64,000 nucleotides of DNA, from positions 778,223 through 842,222 of the forward strand of contig NZ_DJKE01000008.1 of the NCBI RefSeq assembly GCF_002434505.1, in the 5' to 3' direction. The notes beneath the pieces were generated by a model that made no database searches, was not told the origin of the DNA, and was given only the letters and a program-made list of their open reading frames with translations. A program made the position numbers and the translations under genes. The stretch's first letter is position 1; each line of letters begins with the position of its first letter. This stretch comes from Brevundimonas sp. UBA6550. GTDB lineage: Bacteria > Pseudomonadota > Alphaproteobacteria > Caulobacterales > Caulobacteraceae. Shown here piece by piece: positions 18,833 through 27,169 of this stretch.

Positions 18833-20887
18833 ATGACTCGCATTCGTCTGATGGCCGCCTGTTCGGCCTGTATCGTCGTCGCCCTGACCGGCGGCGCGGC
18901 CTCGGCCCAGGAGCATTCGCACGGTCTGGCGGGCGCGCCGTCGCCGTTCGGGACCTGGGGCTTCGACCTGGCCGGTCGCGACACCACGGTGAAGCCGGGC
19001 GACGACTTCAATGAATACGCCAACGGCACCTATCTGCGCACCACCGAGATTCCGGCGGACAAGGCCCGGTTCGGCCCGTTCGACGTGCTTTACGAGAACG
19101 CCCAGGGCCAGTTGAAGGCCATCATCGAATCCAGCGCCGCCAACCCGGTCAACGCCAACGCCCAGAAGGTCGGCGCCCTGTACGCCAGCTTCATGGACGA
19201 GGCCCGGGTCAATCAACTGGCGGCGACCCCGCTGGCCGCCGATCTGGCGGCGGTCAAGGCCGTCGCCGACCACGCCGGCATGGCCCGGCTGATGGGGCAG
19301 AGCCACGAAGGTTTCGGCGCCTCCCTGTTCGGCATCGACGTGTTCGAGGACCTGCAGAAGCCGGACATGAACTCGGCCTATCTGGGTCAGGGCGGCCTGG
19401 GCCTGCCGGACCGCGACTACTATCTGAAGCCGGACTTCGCCGCTCAACGCGAGGCCTATCTGGCCTATCTGACCCGCACCCTGACGGCCATCGGCTGGAC
19501 CGATCCGGCCAAGTCCGCCGCCGACATCCTGGCCTTCGAGACCAGGGTAGCCGAGAAGCACTGGACCACGGTCGAGCGCCGCCAGATCGACAAGCTGTAC
19601 AATCCGGCCAAGGCGGCGGACCTGCCGACCCTGGCCCCCGGCGTCGACTGGGCCGCCTTCCTGTCGGGCGCCAAGGTGTCGGACGTCGAGACCCTGGTGC
19701 TGATGGAGAACACCGCCATCCCCGGCATCGCCCAGGTGTTCGCCGACACCCCGATAGAGACGCTGAAGGCCTGGCAGGCGTTCAACGTGGTCGATCAGGC
19801 CAGCCCCTATCTGTCGCAGGCCTTCGTCGACAGCCGCTTCGAGTTCCGGGGCAAGACGCTGCGCGGCCAGCCCGAGAACCGACCGCGCTGGAACCGGGGC
19901 GTGGCCCTGGTCGACGGTCAGCTGGGCGAGGTCCTGGCCCAGGAATATGTCCGCCTGCACTTCCCCGCCTCGTCCAAGGCGCAAATGGAGGCCCTGGTCG
20001 GCAACATCCGCGACGCCATGACCGAGCGGCTGAAACACGTCGACTGGATGAGCGAGCCGACGCGCGAACAGGCGCTGTACAAGATGTCCAAGTTCGGGGT
20101 GAAGATCGGCTATCCCGACAAATGGCGCAGCTATGACGGGCTGGAGCTGAAGCCCGACGATCTGTACGGCAACGTCGAACGCTCGGCCGCCTTCGAATGG
20201 GATTACAAGCGCGGCAAGATCGGCAAGCCCGTCGATCCGCTGGAATGGGGCATGACGCCCCAGACGGTGAACGCCTACTACAACCCGCCGCGCAACGAGA
20301 TCGTCTTCCCGGCCGCCATCCTGCAGGCGCCCTTCTTCGATCCGAACGCGGACCCGGCCGTCAACTATGGCGGCATCGGCGCGGTCATCGGCCACGAGAT
20401 CACCCACGGCTTCGACGACCAGGGCCGCAAGTCCGACGGCGACGGGGTGCTGCGCGACTGGTGGACGCCTGAGGACGCCGCCCGTTTCGAGGAACGCGCC
20501 AAGGTGCTGGGCGCCATCTACGACAAGCTGGAGCCGATCCCCGGCGTGCATGTCAACGGCGAGCTGACGATGGGCGAGAACATCGCCGACCTGGGCGGCC
20601 TGCTGCTGGCGCTGGACGCCTATCACAAGTCGCTGAACGGCCAACCGGCGCCGGTGATCGACGGTCTGACGGGCGATCAGCGCGTCTTCCTGGGCTGGGC
20701 GCAGGTCTGGCGCGAGAAGTCGCGCGAGGCGGCGCTGAAGGAACAGCTGACCACCGATCCCCACTCGCCCGGCCCGGTGCGCGCAGCCACCTCGCCCCGC
20801 AACATCGACGCCTGGTACGCCGCCTTCGGCGTGTCGCCGGACCAGAAAGAATATATCGCGCCGGACGCCCGCGCGCGCATCTGGTAA
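18833..20887 (+). CDS. M13-family zinc metallopeptidase (neprilysin/PepO type)
   Basis: 684 residues. A signal peptide (residues 1-24, ending ASAQ) indicates export. The M13 N-terminal domain has PGDDFNEYANGTYL. The catalytic domain has YNPPRNEIVFPAAILQ, the zinc motif HEITHGFDDQG, the third ligand and partner in ENIADLGGLLLAL, and the C-terminal substrate region RNIDAWYAAFGV. It is a periplasmic oligopeptidase. A strong terminator follows 23 bases after the stop. Confidence 0.94.
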   Translation: MTRIRLMAACSACIVVALTGGAASAQEHSHGLAGAPSPFGTWGFDLAGRDTTVKPGDDFNEYANGTYLRTTEIPADKARFGPFDVLYENAQGQLKAIIESSAANPVNANAQKVGALYASFMDEARVNQLAATPLAADLAAVKAVADHAGMARLMGQSHEGFGASLFGIDVFEDLQKPDMNSAYLGQGGLGLPDRDYYLKPDFAAQREAYLAYLTRTLTAIGWTDPAKSAADILAFETRVAEKHWTTVERRQIDKLYNPAKAADLPTLAPGVDWAAFLSGAKVSDVETLVLMENTAIPGIAQVFADTPIETLKAWQAFNVVDQASPYLSQAFVDSRFEFRGKTLRGQPENRPRWNRGVALVDGQLGEVLAQEYVRLHFPASSKAQMEALVGNIRDAMTERLKHVDWMSEPTREQALYKMSKFGVKIGYPDKWRSYDGLELKPDDLYGNVERSAAFEWDYKRGKIGKPVDPLEWGMTPQTVNAYYNPPRNEIVFPAAILQAPFFDPNADPAVNYGGIGAVIGHEITHGFDDQGRKSDGDGVLRDWWTPEDAARFEERAKVLGAIYDKLEPIPGVHVNGELTMGENIADLGGLLLALDAYHKSLNGQPAPVIDGLTGDQRVFLGWAQVWREKSREAALKEQLTTDPHSPGPVRAATSPRNIDAWYAAFGVSPDQKEYIAPDARARIW

Positions 20888-20910
20888 GCGCGCCTGACGT
20901 CGGACGCAGA

Positions 20911-20944
20911 AAAGGCCCGGAGCGCACGCTCCGGGCCTTTTTGT
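20911..20944 (+). terminator. Rho-independent terminator after the M13 peptidase gene
   Basis: Fourteen-base-pair stem AAAGGCCCGGAGCG/CGCTCCGGGCCTTT with a 2-base loop, followed by TT. It also serves the convergent glycine-zipper gene (A tract on the other side). Confidence 0.9.
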
Positions 20945-20967
20945 CATCCGGGCCTTGGGCCTTGGAT

Positions 20968-21168
20968 TTAGCGGGGCTTGGTCGCCGCGCCGGCGACTGC
21001 GCCGATGGCGGCGCCGGCCACGGTCGAGCCGGTGTTGCCGCCAATGGCCTGGCCGGCGACAGCGCCGCCGATGGCGCCGGTGGCGGCGCGTTGTTCCATG
21101 GTCTGACCGCAGGCGGCCAGCAGGGCCACGACGCCGACGACGGGGGCCAGTTTGATGAGGGTCTTCAT
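20968..21168 (-). CDS. Small glycine-zipper lipoprotein
   Basis: 66 residues. A lipoprotein signal with lipobox LLAAC (cysteine at 20) precedes a Gly/Ala-rich segment (AIGGAVAGQAIGGNTGST, AGAAIGAVAGAAT) with the GxxxG periodicity of YMGG/glycine-zipper outer-membrane lipoproteins. It probably packs as two short helices in or on a membrane. Function is unknown; related proteins are often envelope-stress linked. Confidence 0.82.
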   Translation of the reverse strand: MKTLIKLAPVVGVVALLAACGQTMEQRAATGAIGGAVAGQAIGGNTGSTVAGAAIGAVAGAATKPR

Positions 21169-21213
21169 GGGTCTTCTCCGAAACAGCGAGGGGGACGATG
21201 CTGACCGAACGGA

Positions 21214-21247
21214 AAAGGCCCGCGTCCGGTTCCGAACGCGGGCCTTT
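21214..21247 (-). terminator. Terminator after ndk
   Basis: Twelve-base-pair stem AAAGGCCCGCGT/ACGCGGGCCTTT, with a TTTTCC tract on the minus-strand 3' side. It separates ndk from the downstream glycine-zipper lipoprotein gene on the same strand. Confidence 0.85.
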
Positions 21248-21346
21248 CGTTTTAGGGGTCGCTAGGCTCGGGACGCGGTCCCTCGCGACTTGAGCGACAG
21301 ATCGCTGGCCACGGGCGGGATGCGGTCCCGAACGCGGCCTGGAGCC

Positions 21347-21766
21347 TTAGCCGACGATCTGGTCGTCGGTGAAGAACTGGGCGATCTCGATCTTGGCGTT
21401 GTCCTGGCTGTCCGAACCGTGGACCGAGTTCTCGCCGATCGACAGGGCGAACTGCTTGCGGATGGTGCCTTCGGCGGCCTGTTCCGGGTTGGTGGCGCCC
21501 ATGACTTCGCGATAGGCGGCCACAGCGTTGTCGCCTTCCAGCACCTGAACGACGACCGGCTCGGCGGTCATCTGCTCGACCAGTTCGCCGTAGAACGGAC
21601 GCTCGGCGTGGACTTCGTAGAACTTCTTGGCCTGGTCGGTCGACAGCTTGACGCGGCGCTGAGCCACGATGCGCAGGCCGGCGCCTTCGATCACGGCGTT
21701 GATCGCGCCGGTCAGGTTGCGGCGCGTGGCGTCGGGCTTGATGATCGAGAAGGTGCGTTCGGTCAT
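21347..21766 (-). CDS. ndk: Nucleoside diphosphate kinase
   Basis: 139 residues, typical length. It exchanges the gamma phosphate between NTPs and NDPs through phospho-His. Motifs: [27 protein letters not shown], and the active-site histidine in NSVHGSDS (His116). Monocistronic, with its own terminator at 21214-21247. Confidence 0.98.
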   Translation of the reverse strand: MTERTFSIIKPDATRRNLTGAINAVIEGAGLRIVAQRRVKLSTDQAKKFYEVHAERPFYGELVEQMTAEPVVVQVLEGDNAVAAYREVMGATNPEQAAEGTIRKQFALSIGENSVHGSDSQDNAKIEIAQFFTDDQIVG

Positions 21767-21843
21767 GGGATGTGACTTCTTGTTCAGTCGATTGAGGGTC
21801 GCGGGCTTATAGCGACGCGCCGTCGCCGCGCCAAGCCGCCGTT

Positions 21844-22263
21844 TCAGCAGGCGACGGCGCGCACGTGACCAGCCGCCGCATAGGCCAGAATGGCGCGGTC
21901 GCGGGTGATAAGGATGAGATCATTTGCTCGCGCGGTTGCGATCAGCATTCGATCAGTCGGGTCTCTATGGGCTAGATCAGGCAACTCGCCCACATCAAGC
22001 ATGAGATCGACGTCAAGAGACAGCAGATGCGCGCGCGTGGCCCTTACTGCCTTAGACAGCCAGCCCCTGACGTCTCCACCGATCACGACCTCCAACGACC
22101 GTTTCTGGCGGATTATTCCCAGCTCCCATGCCGTTGCAGCGGAAACGTGGACACCGCCATTGGCGCTGGCCGCCACAACCGCAGCGGCAGCTTCCTCGCG
22201 AATGGACGCCCCCAAAACGATCCAGATCAGAGCATGGGTGTCGAGCAGCACACCGTCGCTCAT
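21844..22263 (-). CDS. PIN-domain toxin (VapC-like)
   Basis: 139 residues. PIN-domain endoribonuclease with acidic residues in the expected places: Asp8 (LLDTHALIW), Glu47 (AWELGI), Asp104 ([11 protein letters not shown]) and Asp122 (ITRDRAI). All four metal ligands are present, so it looks active. Its ATG overlaps the antitoxin stop by 4 bases (ATGA). PIN toxins of this kind usually cut tRNA or rRNA; the target cannot be read from sequence. Confidence 0.92.
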   Translation of the reverse strand: MSDGVLLDTHALIWIVLGASIREEAAAAVVAASANGGVHVSAATAWELGIIRQKRSLEVVIGGDVRGWLSKAVRATRAHLLSLDVDLMLDVGELPDLAHRDPTDRMLIATARANDLILITRDRAILAYAAAGHVRAVAC

Positions 22264-22601
22264 TCCTCGCCTAGTCCGAGCTTGAGGTCGTAGTCAGGAT
22301 CGTCCACGCCCATATCGGCCTCGACCGTCGTTCCAAATACCTGTTCGTAAATGGGTTTCGCCAAATCGATGCTTGGGTCGATGACGAGCGAGCCCTTCAT
22401 GCTCCCAAACATGCTGTGTGGATTCCAGGGCTCTTCGGCCGCCGCTTCTGGAGCAACCAGAACGGCAGCCTCCTTGCCCCGTTTAGTGATGTGAACCTTC
22501 TTCACAGCGCCCGAGTTCACGCGGTCCAAGAGGTCCAGACACTTGGCCTTGAACTCCGTCGCCGTTATGACGACCTCGCCGCTTACAAGATCATACGTCA
22601 T
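22260..22601 (-). CDS. Phd/YefM-type antitoxin
   Basis: 113 residues. The N-terminal Phd/YefM-like DNA-binding fold reads VITATEFKAKCLDLLDRVNSG, with VHITKRGKEAAVLV after it. An extended acidic C-terminus (about residues 60-113) probably wraps the PIN toxin. It lies upstream of and overlaps the toxin gene, the usual order. The start codon lies inside a perfect inverted repeat (22601-22628), which suggests autorepression and possibly a leaderless transcript. Confidence 0.9.
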   Translation of the reverse strand: MTYDLVSGEVVITATEFKAKCLDLLDRVNSGAVKKVHITKRGKEAAVLVAPEAAAEEPWNPHSMFGSMKGSLVIDPSIDLAKPIYEQVFGTTVEADMGVDDPDYDLKLGLGEE

Positions 22602-22628
22602 GACTGGTCATATAGAGATGACCAGTCA
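22601..22628. promoter_or_regulatory. Perfect inverted repeat, likely toxin-antitoxin operator
   Basis: TGACTGGTCAT and ATGACCAGTCA are exact 11-base reverse complements separated by 6 bases (ATAGAG). The left arm overlaps the antitoxin start codon. The right arm begins with an in-frame ATG for the divergent ABC-F gene (22618). Binding here by the Phd-type antitoxin would repress its own operon and could also affect ABC-F expression. Confidence 0.75.
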
Positions 22629-22647
22629 GAAAGTCCATGCGCCGACC

Positions 22648-24534
22648 ATGCTCCAGATCACCGACCTGACCTTCAACGCCTGGGGCCGCAAATTCCTCGT
22701 GGACGCCTCCGTCAGCCTGCCGCCGGGCGCCAAGGTCGGGCTGGTGGGGCGCAACGGCATCGGCAAGTCCACGCTGTTCAAACTGATCCTGGGCGAGCTG
22801 AACGCCAATGGCGACGAGATCAGCCTGCCCAAGACCGCCCGTATCGGCTCGGTCGATCAGGAACATCCGGCGACGCCGGTCAGCGTCATCGACACCATTC
22901 TGGAGGCGGACGTCGAGCGCCACACCCTGCTGGGCCGGCTGGAAACGGCCGAGCCGGAGGAGATGGGCGAGATCTGGTCGCGCCTGATCGAGATCGACGC
23001 CGACGCCGCGCCCGCGCGCGCCGCCGAAATCCTGGTCGGCCTGGGCTTCGATCAGGAGAACCAGGCCCGGCCGATGTCCGAGTTCTCGGGCGGCTGGCGG
23101 ATGCGCGTGGCCCTGGCCGCCGCCCTGTTCGCCGAGCCGGACATGCTGCTGCTGGACGAACCGACCAACTACCTCGATCTGGAAGGCGCCCTGTGGCTGG
23201 AGGCGCGGCTGAAGAAATACCCGCACACGGCACTGATCATCTCCCACGACCGGGAAATGCTGAACGAGGTCTGCACCCACATCCTGCACCTCGCCAACCA
23301 CACCCTGACCCTCTACACCGGCAACTACGACGCCTTCGAAAAGGCCCGGGCGGAAAAGGCCCGGCTGCAGCTGTCGGCCAAGGCCAAGCAAGACGCCGAG
23401 CGCGCCCACCTTCAGGCCTTCGTGGATCGGTTCAAGGCCAAGGCGTCCAAGGCCGCTCAGGCCCAGTCGCGCATGAAGCGGCTGGAGAAGATGCAGCCGG
23501 TGGCCACCACCATCGAGGAGCGGGTCGCCCCCTTCACCCTGCCCTCGCCGCCGCGCCCCCTGGCGCCGCCGCTGATCCGGCTGGAACGGGCCAATGTCGG
23601 CTATGAGACCGGCAAGCCGATCCTGCGCAATCTGAACCTGCGGATGGACCTGGACGACCGGATCGGCCTCTTGGGCGTCAACGGCGCGGGCAAGTCGACC
23701 TTCGCAAAGATGATCGCCGGCGCCCTGAACGTGTCTGAAGGCGAACTCCATCGCGACAAGAAGATGAAGGTCGGCTGGTTCCACCAGCATCAGATCGAGG
23801 CGATGGACCCGACCGACACGCCGCTGGAGATCATCCGCCGCGCCATGCCGGATGCGCCCGAAAGCGCCCGCCGCTCCAAGCTGGCGCAGTTCGGCCTGGG
23901 CTATGAGAAGCAGGAGACCACGGTCGACAGCCTGTCGGGCGGCGAGCGCGCCCGCCTGCTGCTGAACATGGTGGCTATGGACGCGCCCCACGTCCTGATC
24001 CTGGACGAACCGACCAACCACCTGGACATCGACAGCCGCCGCGCCCTGCTGGATGCGCTGAACGACTACACCGGCGCCGTCATCCTGATCACCCACGACC
24101 GTTCGTTGATGGAGATGGTGGCCGATCGCCTGTGGCTGGCCGCCGACGGCACGGTCAAGCCGTTCGACGGCGACATGGACGACTACGCCAAGTTCGTCCT
24201 GGACCGCGCCAAACAGGCCATCGCCAAGCCCAGTCAGATCAAGAAGGAAGAGGCGGCGGCCGCTCCCGTCCAGAACAATAAGGGCAAGAAGAACGACAAG
24301 AAATCAGGCCCTTCGCCCTCGACGCTGCGTCATGCGGTGAAGAAGGCCGAGGAGACCATGACCCGCCTGACCGCCGAGATCGCCCGCATCGACGACGACA
24401 TGGCCACCGCCTCGGTCAGCAATCCAAAAGCCCTGGAGGGCCTGACCCGCGCCCGCGCCAAGACCGAGGCCGATCTGGCCGCCGCCGAAGCGGCCTGGGT
24501 CGCGGCGGAGGAAGCCCTGGCCGAGGTCGCATGA
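22648..24534 (+). CDS. ABC-F family ATPase (Uup/EttA-like)
   Basis: 628 residues, two ABC domains and no membrane segments. Domain 1: Walker A GRNGIGKST, signature FSGGWRMRVALA, Walker B LLLDEPTNYLD. The inter-domain linker is helical (about residues 230-300). Domain 2: GVNGAGKST, LSGGERARLLL, ILDEPTNHLDID. A Lys-rich stretch and a C-terminal coiled coil (about 540-625) resemble Uup. Such proteins act on ribosomes. ATG 22648 (MLQITDL) is preferred because family members start at this strand; the ATG at 22618 is the alternative. It overlaps the DUF2164 gene by 4 bases. Confidence 0.93.
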   Translation: MLQITDLTFNAWGRKFLVDASVSLPPGAKVGLVGRNGIGKSTLFKLILGELNANGDEISLPKTARIGSVDQEHPATPVSVIDTILEADVERHTLLGRLETAEPEEMGEIWSRLIEIDADAAPARAAEILVGLGFDQENQARPMSEFSGGWRMRVALAAALFAEPDMLLLDEPTNYLDLEGALWLEARLKKYPHTALIISHDREMLNEVCTHILHLANHTLTLYTGNYDAFEKARAEKARLQLSAKAKQDAERAHLQAFVDRFKAKASKAAQAQSRMKRLEKMQPVATTIEERVAPFTLPSPPRPLAPPLIRLERANVGYETGKPILRNLNLRMDLDDRIGLLGVNGAGKSTFAKMIAGALNVSEGELHRDKKMKVGWFHQHQIEAMDPTDTPLEIIRRAMPDAPESARRSKLAQFGLGYEKQETTVDSLSGGERARLLLNMVAMDAPHVLILDEPTNHLDIDSRRALLDALNDYTGAVILITHDRSLMEMVADRLWLAADGTVKPFDGDMDDYAKFVLDRAKQAIAKPSQIKKEEAAAAPVQNNKGKKNDKKSGPSPSTLRHAVKKAEETMTRLTAEIARIDDDMATASVSNPKALEGLTRARAKTEADLAAAEAAWVAAEEALAEVA

Positions 24535-24773
24535 CGCCCATCCGCTTCAGCCGCGAGGAGGTCGCCGCCATCACGGCGAAGCTGCGCCCCTATTTCCGGG
24601 ACGAGCTGGACGTCGAACTGCGCGACCTTCCGGCCGAGATGCTGATCGACTTCCTCGCCCGAGAAATCGGCCCTTTCTTCTACAACCGCGCCCTCTATGA
24701 CGCCCAGGCCGTGCTGAAGAAGAAGGCCGACGACATCGGCGAAGCGATCGCGGGGCTGGAACGCGCGGAGTGA
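24531..24773 (+). CDS. DUF2164 family protein
   Basis: 80 residues. Matches DUF2164 in length and pattern: an N-terminal REEVAAITAKLRPYF helix, FRDELDVELRDLPAEMLIDF and the C-terminal GPFFYNRALYDAQAVL. It starts inside the stop codon of the ABC-F gene (ATGA). Function is unknown; the coupling suggests it is made together with the ABC-F ATPase. Confidence 0.88.
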   Translation: MTPIRFSREEVAAITAKLRPYFRDELDVELRDLPAEMLIDFLAREIGPFFYNRALYDAQAVLKKKADDIGEAIAGLERAE

Positions 24774-24824
24774 CGGCGGGGCCTCCATCTCAAGGGGTAG
24801 GTCGATCGACAATCAGCCTAGTGA

Positions 24825-24954
24825 CGTCATTCCGGGGCGTCCGAAGGACGAACCCGGAACCCAGGAGGCGCGCATCAGGCTTTAAATGCGTTCAGCAGAG
24901 CGCTTGCGGGCCCTGGATTCCGGGTTCTTCGCTCCGCTCAGCCCCGGAATGACG
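24825..24954. repeat. Palindromic intergenic repeat, family A, copy 2
   Basis: Same 14-base ends as the copy at 1226-1353 (CGTCATTCCGGGGC/GCCCCGGAATGACG) but in opposite orientation, with the GTCCGAAGGACGAACCC arm on the left and GTTCTTCGCTCCGCTCA on the right. It lies between the convergent DUF2164 and AIM24 genes. Confidence 0.85.
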
Positions 24955-24968
24955 ACTGACCTGGGCTG

Positions 24969-25670
24969 TCAGCCTCCGCTATTGGCCTGCATATAGGTTT
25001 CCTCATAGGGCTGCACGACGACCCAGCCCTCGCCTTGGAATTTCATCTGGATGCTCTCGCCCGAGCCGCGTCCGACCAGGGTCTTCAGCGAGATGTCGGT
25101 GGCGATTTCGGGCGACAGGCTGCCCGACCAGGCCACGGTGGCGTTCGGATCGGTGAACACCGGGCCGGTCGCCGCGCTGACCTTCAGGATCAGCGGGTCG
25201 TAGTGGGAGGTGATGGCGACGATGCCGCTGCCGCTCAGCTTCACGTTGAACAGGCCGCCGGACATCATGCCCGCGACCCGCTTCATCATGGTGATCTGGT
25301 TGCTGATTCCGTTTTCCAGCGCCAGCACGTCGTTGCCGTTGACGAAGATGGTCTCGTTATCCAGGCGCAGCAGGGTGATCTTCTTGCCCGTGTCGGCCAG
25401 ATAGACGCGGCCCTGGCCCTCCATCTTCATCAGCACCATGCCCTCGCCGCTGACGGCCTTCTTCAGCAGGTTGCCCAGGCCCTGCTCCATCAGGCCCTGG
25501 CGCGTGAACTTCACCTGGCCGGTGCGCGCGACCATGGCGCCGGACTTGGCCCAGACCGATCCGTTCAGCCGCACCTCCAGCAGATAGGCGTTTTCCAGTT
25601 CGAAGGCGTCGGTGCTGACGTCCTTCTCTCTGTAGGCGGCCACGAATTCGGCGACGGTTTTCACGGGCAT
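24969..25670 (-). CDS. AIM24 family protein
   Basis: 233 residues from the ATG at 25670. Matches the AIM24/TIGR00266 family, a beta-rich fold related to tryptophan RNA-binding attenuator proteins: YLLEVRLNGSVWAKSGAMV, GRVYLADTGKKITLLRL, NGNDVLALENG, SGGLFNVKLSGSGIVAI. Yeast Aim24 affects mitochondrial inner-membrane organisation; the bacterial role is unknown. The C-terminus is close to repeat family A. Confidence 0.88.
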   Translation of the reverse strand: MPVKTVAEFVAAYREKDVSTDAFELENAYLLEVRLNGSVWAKSGAMVARTGQVKFTRQGLMEQGLGNLLKKAVSGEGMVLMKMEGQGRVYLADTGKKITLLRLDNETIFVNGNDVLALENGISNQITMMKRVAGMMSGGLFNVKLSGSGIVAITSHYDPLILKVSAATGPVFTDPNATVAWSGSLSPEIATDISLKTLVGRGSGESIQMKFQGEGWVVVQPYEETYMQANSGG

Positions 25671-25792
25671 GGAGACCTCGAAGGGTGTTTCAGGGACGCC
25701 CAGCCTGGCCGCACATCGCCGCCTCACGCAAGGCCATAATGTTGCAAACGCCTCGCAATCTTATATTATCCGACGAACGCAAGGGGCCCAGC

Positions 25793-26593
25793 ATGAGCAG
25801 ACCCTTCCTCCACGCCAGTCTTCTGGCCAGCCTGGTCGCCGTCTGGGGCGCGGGCGCGGCCCAGGCCCATTCGCCCTATTTGCGGCCCAACGTGTTCGAC
25901 GCCACCAACCGCGACCATGTGACGGTCGAGGCCGCCTTCACCGAGGATGTGTTCAACGCCGAGGTGGTCATGCGCTCCGACCATTTCCACGTCGTCGGGC
26001 CGAACGGCGACACGCCGATCACCACCGTCACCTATTTGCGCGATCTGGCGGTGTTCGAGGCGCCGACGCCGGTGGACGGCCTTTATCGCCTGTCGTCCGG
26101 CGCGCGCGAGGGGCGGGCCGCCAAGATGTACCAGACCCCGTCCGGCTGGAAGATGGTGGGCGAGGAGGATGCGCCGCCCCCGCCCGGCGCCGAACTGGTC
26201 GATGTGCAGAGCATCACGGTCGCCGACGTCTATGTGGTGCGCGGCGCGCCCGACGACGCGGCGCTGAAACCTTCGGGCCACGGGCTGGAGCTTCAGCCCC
26301 TGATCCAGCCCGGCGACATCGTGGCGGGCGAGGACGCGCCCTTCCGCCTGCTGTTCGACGGCCAGCCGGTCGCGGGCGCCGACGTGACCGTGTTTCGCGA
26401 GGCGGGCCAGTACGACGGACGCAAGATCGAGACCGAAACCCGCACCGACGCCTCGGGCCGGATCACCCTCAGGGTCGCCGAACCGGGGGCCTATATGACC
26501 CAGGTGCGTCACCGCATCGCCACCCCGGCCGGCGCCGCCACGCCCTGGCGCAGCTACACCCACACCCTGACCTTCATCGCCCACGCGGGCTGA
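25793..26593 (+). CDS. DUF4198 domain-containing exported protein
   Basis: 266 residues from the ATG at 25793. A signal peptide ends around AAQAHSPYLRP, so the mature protein begins with a His often found in this family. A metal-uptake accessory role has been proposed for DUF4198/NikM-like proteins. The DUF4198 domain comprises two Ig-like beta modules (about residues 35-120 and 170-260: FRLLFDGQPVAGADVTVF, DASGRITLRVAEPGAYM). It is divergent from AIM24. Confidence 0.85.
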   Translation: MSRPFLHASLLASLVAVWGAGAAQAHSPYLRPNVFDATNRDHVTVEAAFTEDVFNAEVVMRSDHFHVVGPNGDTPITTVTYLRDLAVFEAPTPVDGLYRLSSGAREGRAAKMYQTPSGWKMVGEEDAPPPPGAELVDVQSITVADVYVVRGAPDDAALKPSGHGLELQPLIQPGDIVAGEDAPFRLLFDGQPVAGADVTVFREAGQYDGRKIETETRTDASGRITLRVAEPGAYMTQVRHRIATPAGAATPWRSYTHTLTFIAHAG

Positions 26594-26617
26594 AGGCCAG
26601 GGGGGCTGGTCTCCCGT

Positions 26618-26839
26618 TCAGTCCGGCAGGTCTTCGGCCAGGATGGCCATTTCGAACATGAAGGAGCCCTCCTCGTCCTCGTCCTCGAAGACGATGCCGA
26701 TGAACTCGTCGCCGACATAGACCTCGGCCGAATCGTTCTGCTTGGGGCGGGCCTTCACGATGATGCCGCCGGTGTTGAAGGTGCGCTTGAGGTGGCCCTC
26801 GATGCGCTTCAGGTCGGTGTCTTTCACGGATGGCCTCAT
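26618..26839 (-). CDS. DUF3126 family protein
   Basis: 73 residues. It matches the small alphaproteobacterial DUF3126 family along its whole length (LKRIEGHLKRTFN, IIVKARPKQNDSAEVYVGDE, GIVFEDEDEEGSFMFEMAIL). Acidic, cytoplasmic, function unknown. Usually near cysE in alphaproteobacteria; here cysE lies 330 bases upstream on the same strand, with a small opposite-strand frame between. Confidence 0.88.
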   Translation of the reverse strand: MRPSVKDTDLKRIEGHLKRTFNTGGIIVKARPKQNDSAEVYVGDEFIGIVFEDEDEEGSFMFEMAILAEDLPD

Positions 26840-26898
26840 GGTCTTGGATTGGCGGCGGACCCTAGAGAAGTCCGGGGGTCAGGGGAACCGCCGCCCGT

Positions 26899-26954
26899 CA
26901 TTTTCCACCGCCGCGACCGGCTGAACGGAAAATGTGCGGCGTCGTTCATTTTCC
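26899..26954. promoter_or_regulatory. Triple CATTTTCC motif upstream of DUF3126 and of a small frame
   Basis: CATTTTCC occurs at 26899-26906 and 26947-26954, with its reverse complement GGAAAATG at 26927-26934. The AT-rich octamer stands out in the GC-rich background and lies in the divergent gap, so an operator is plausible. No known regulator is recognised. Confidence 0.4.
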
Positions 26955-27018
26955 TTTACGGCCCCCGACGCGCGGCGACGTCAAATAAGTGTCACCGTTC
27001 GTTTCGGGGGAAACGCAG

Positions 27019-27162
27019 ATGCTGCTGTCGATCATGGTCGGCGAAGCGCTTTACATCGCTCACCGCTGTCGGCGGGCGCTTCTAGCGTCGCCGGTCGTCC
27101 TGGCCTGCGCCATGACGGCCATGGCTCTGTTCCATTACGGGGCGGCGTCGCCCCACGGCTGA
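27019..27162 (+). CDS. Possible 47-residue membrane microprotein
   Basis: ATG at 27019 is preceded by GGGGGAAA as a possible ribosome-binding site, giving 47 residues. The N-terminus is amphipathic (MLLSIMVGEALYIAHRC), followed by a basic stretch (RCRR) and a hydrophobic segment (ALLASPVVLACAMTAMALF), and it ends HYGAASPHG. It fits a single-pass inner-membrane microprotein. No homology is recognised; conservation across relatives would decide. Confidence 0.4.
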   Translation: MLLSIMVGEALYIAHRCRRALLASPVVLACAMTAMALFHYGAASPHG

Positions 27163-27169
27163 CGCCCGG

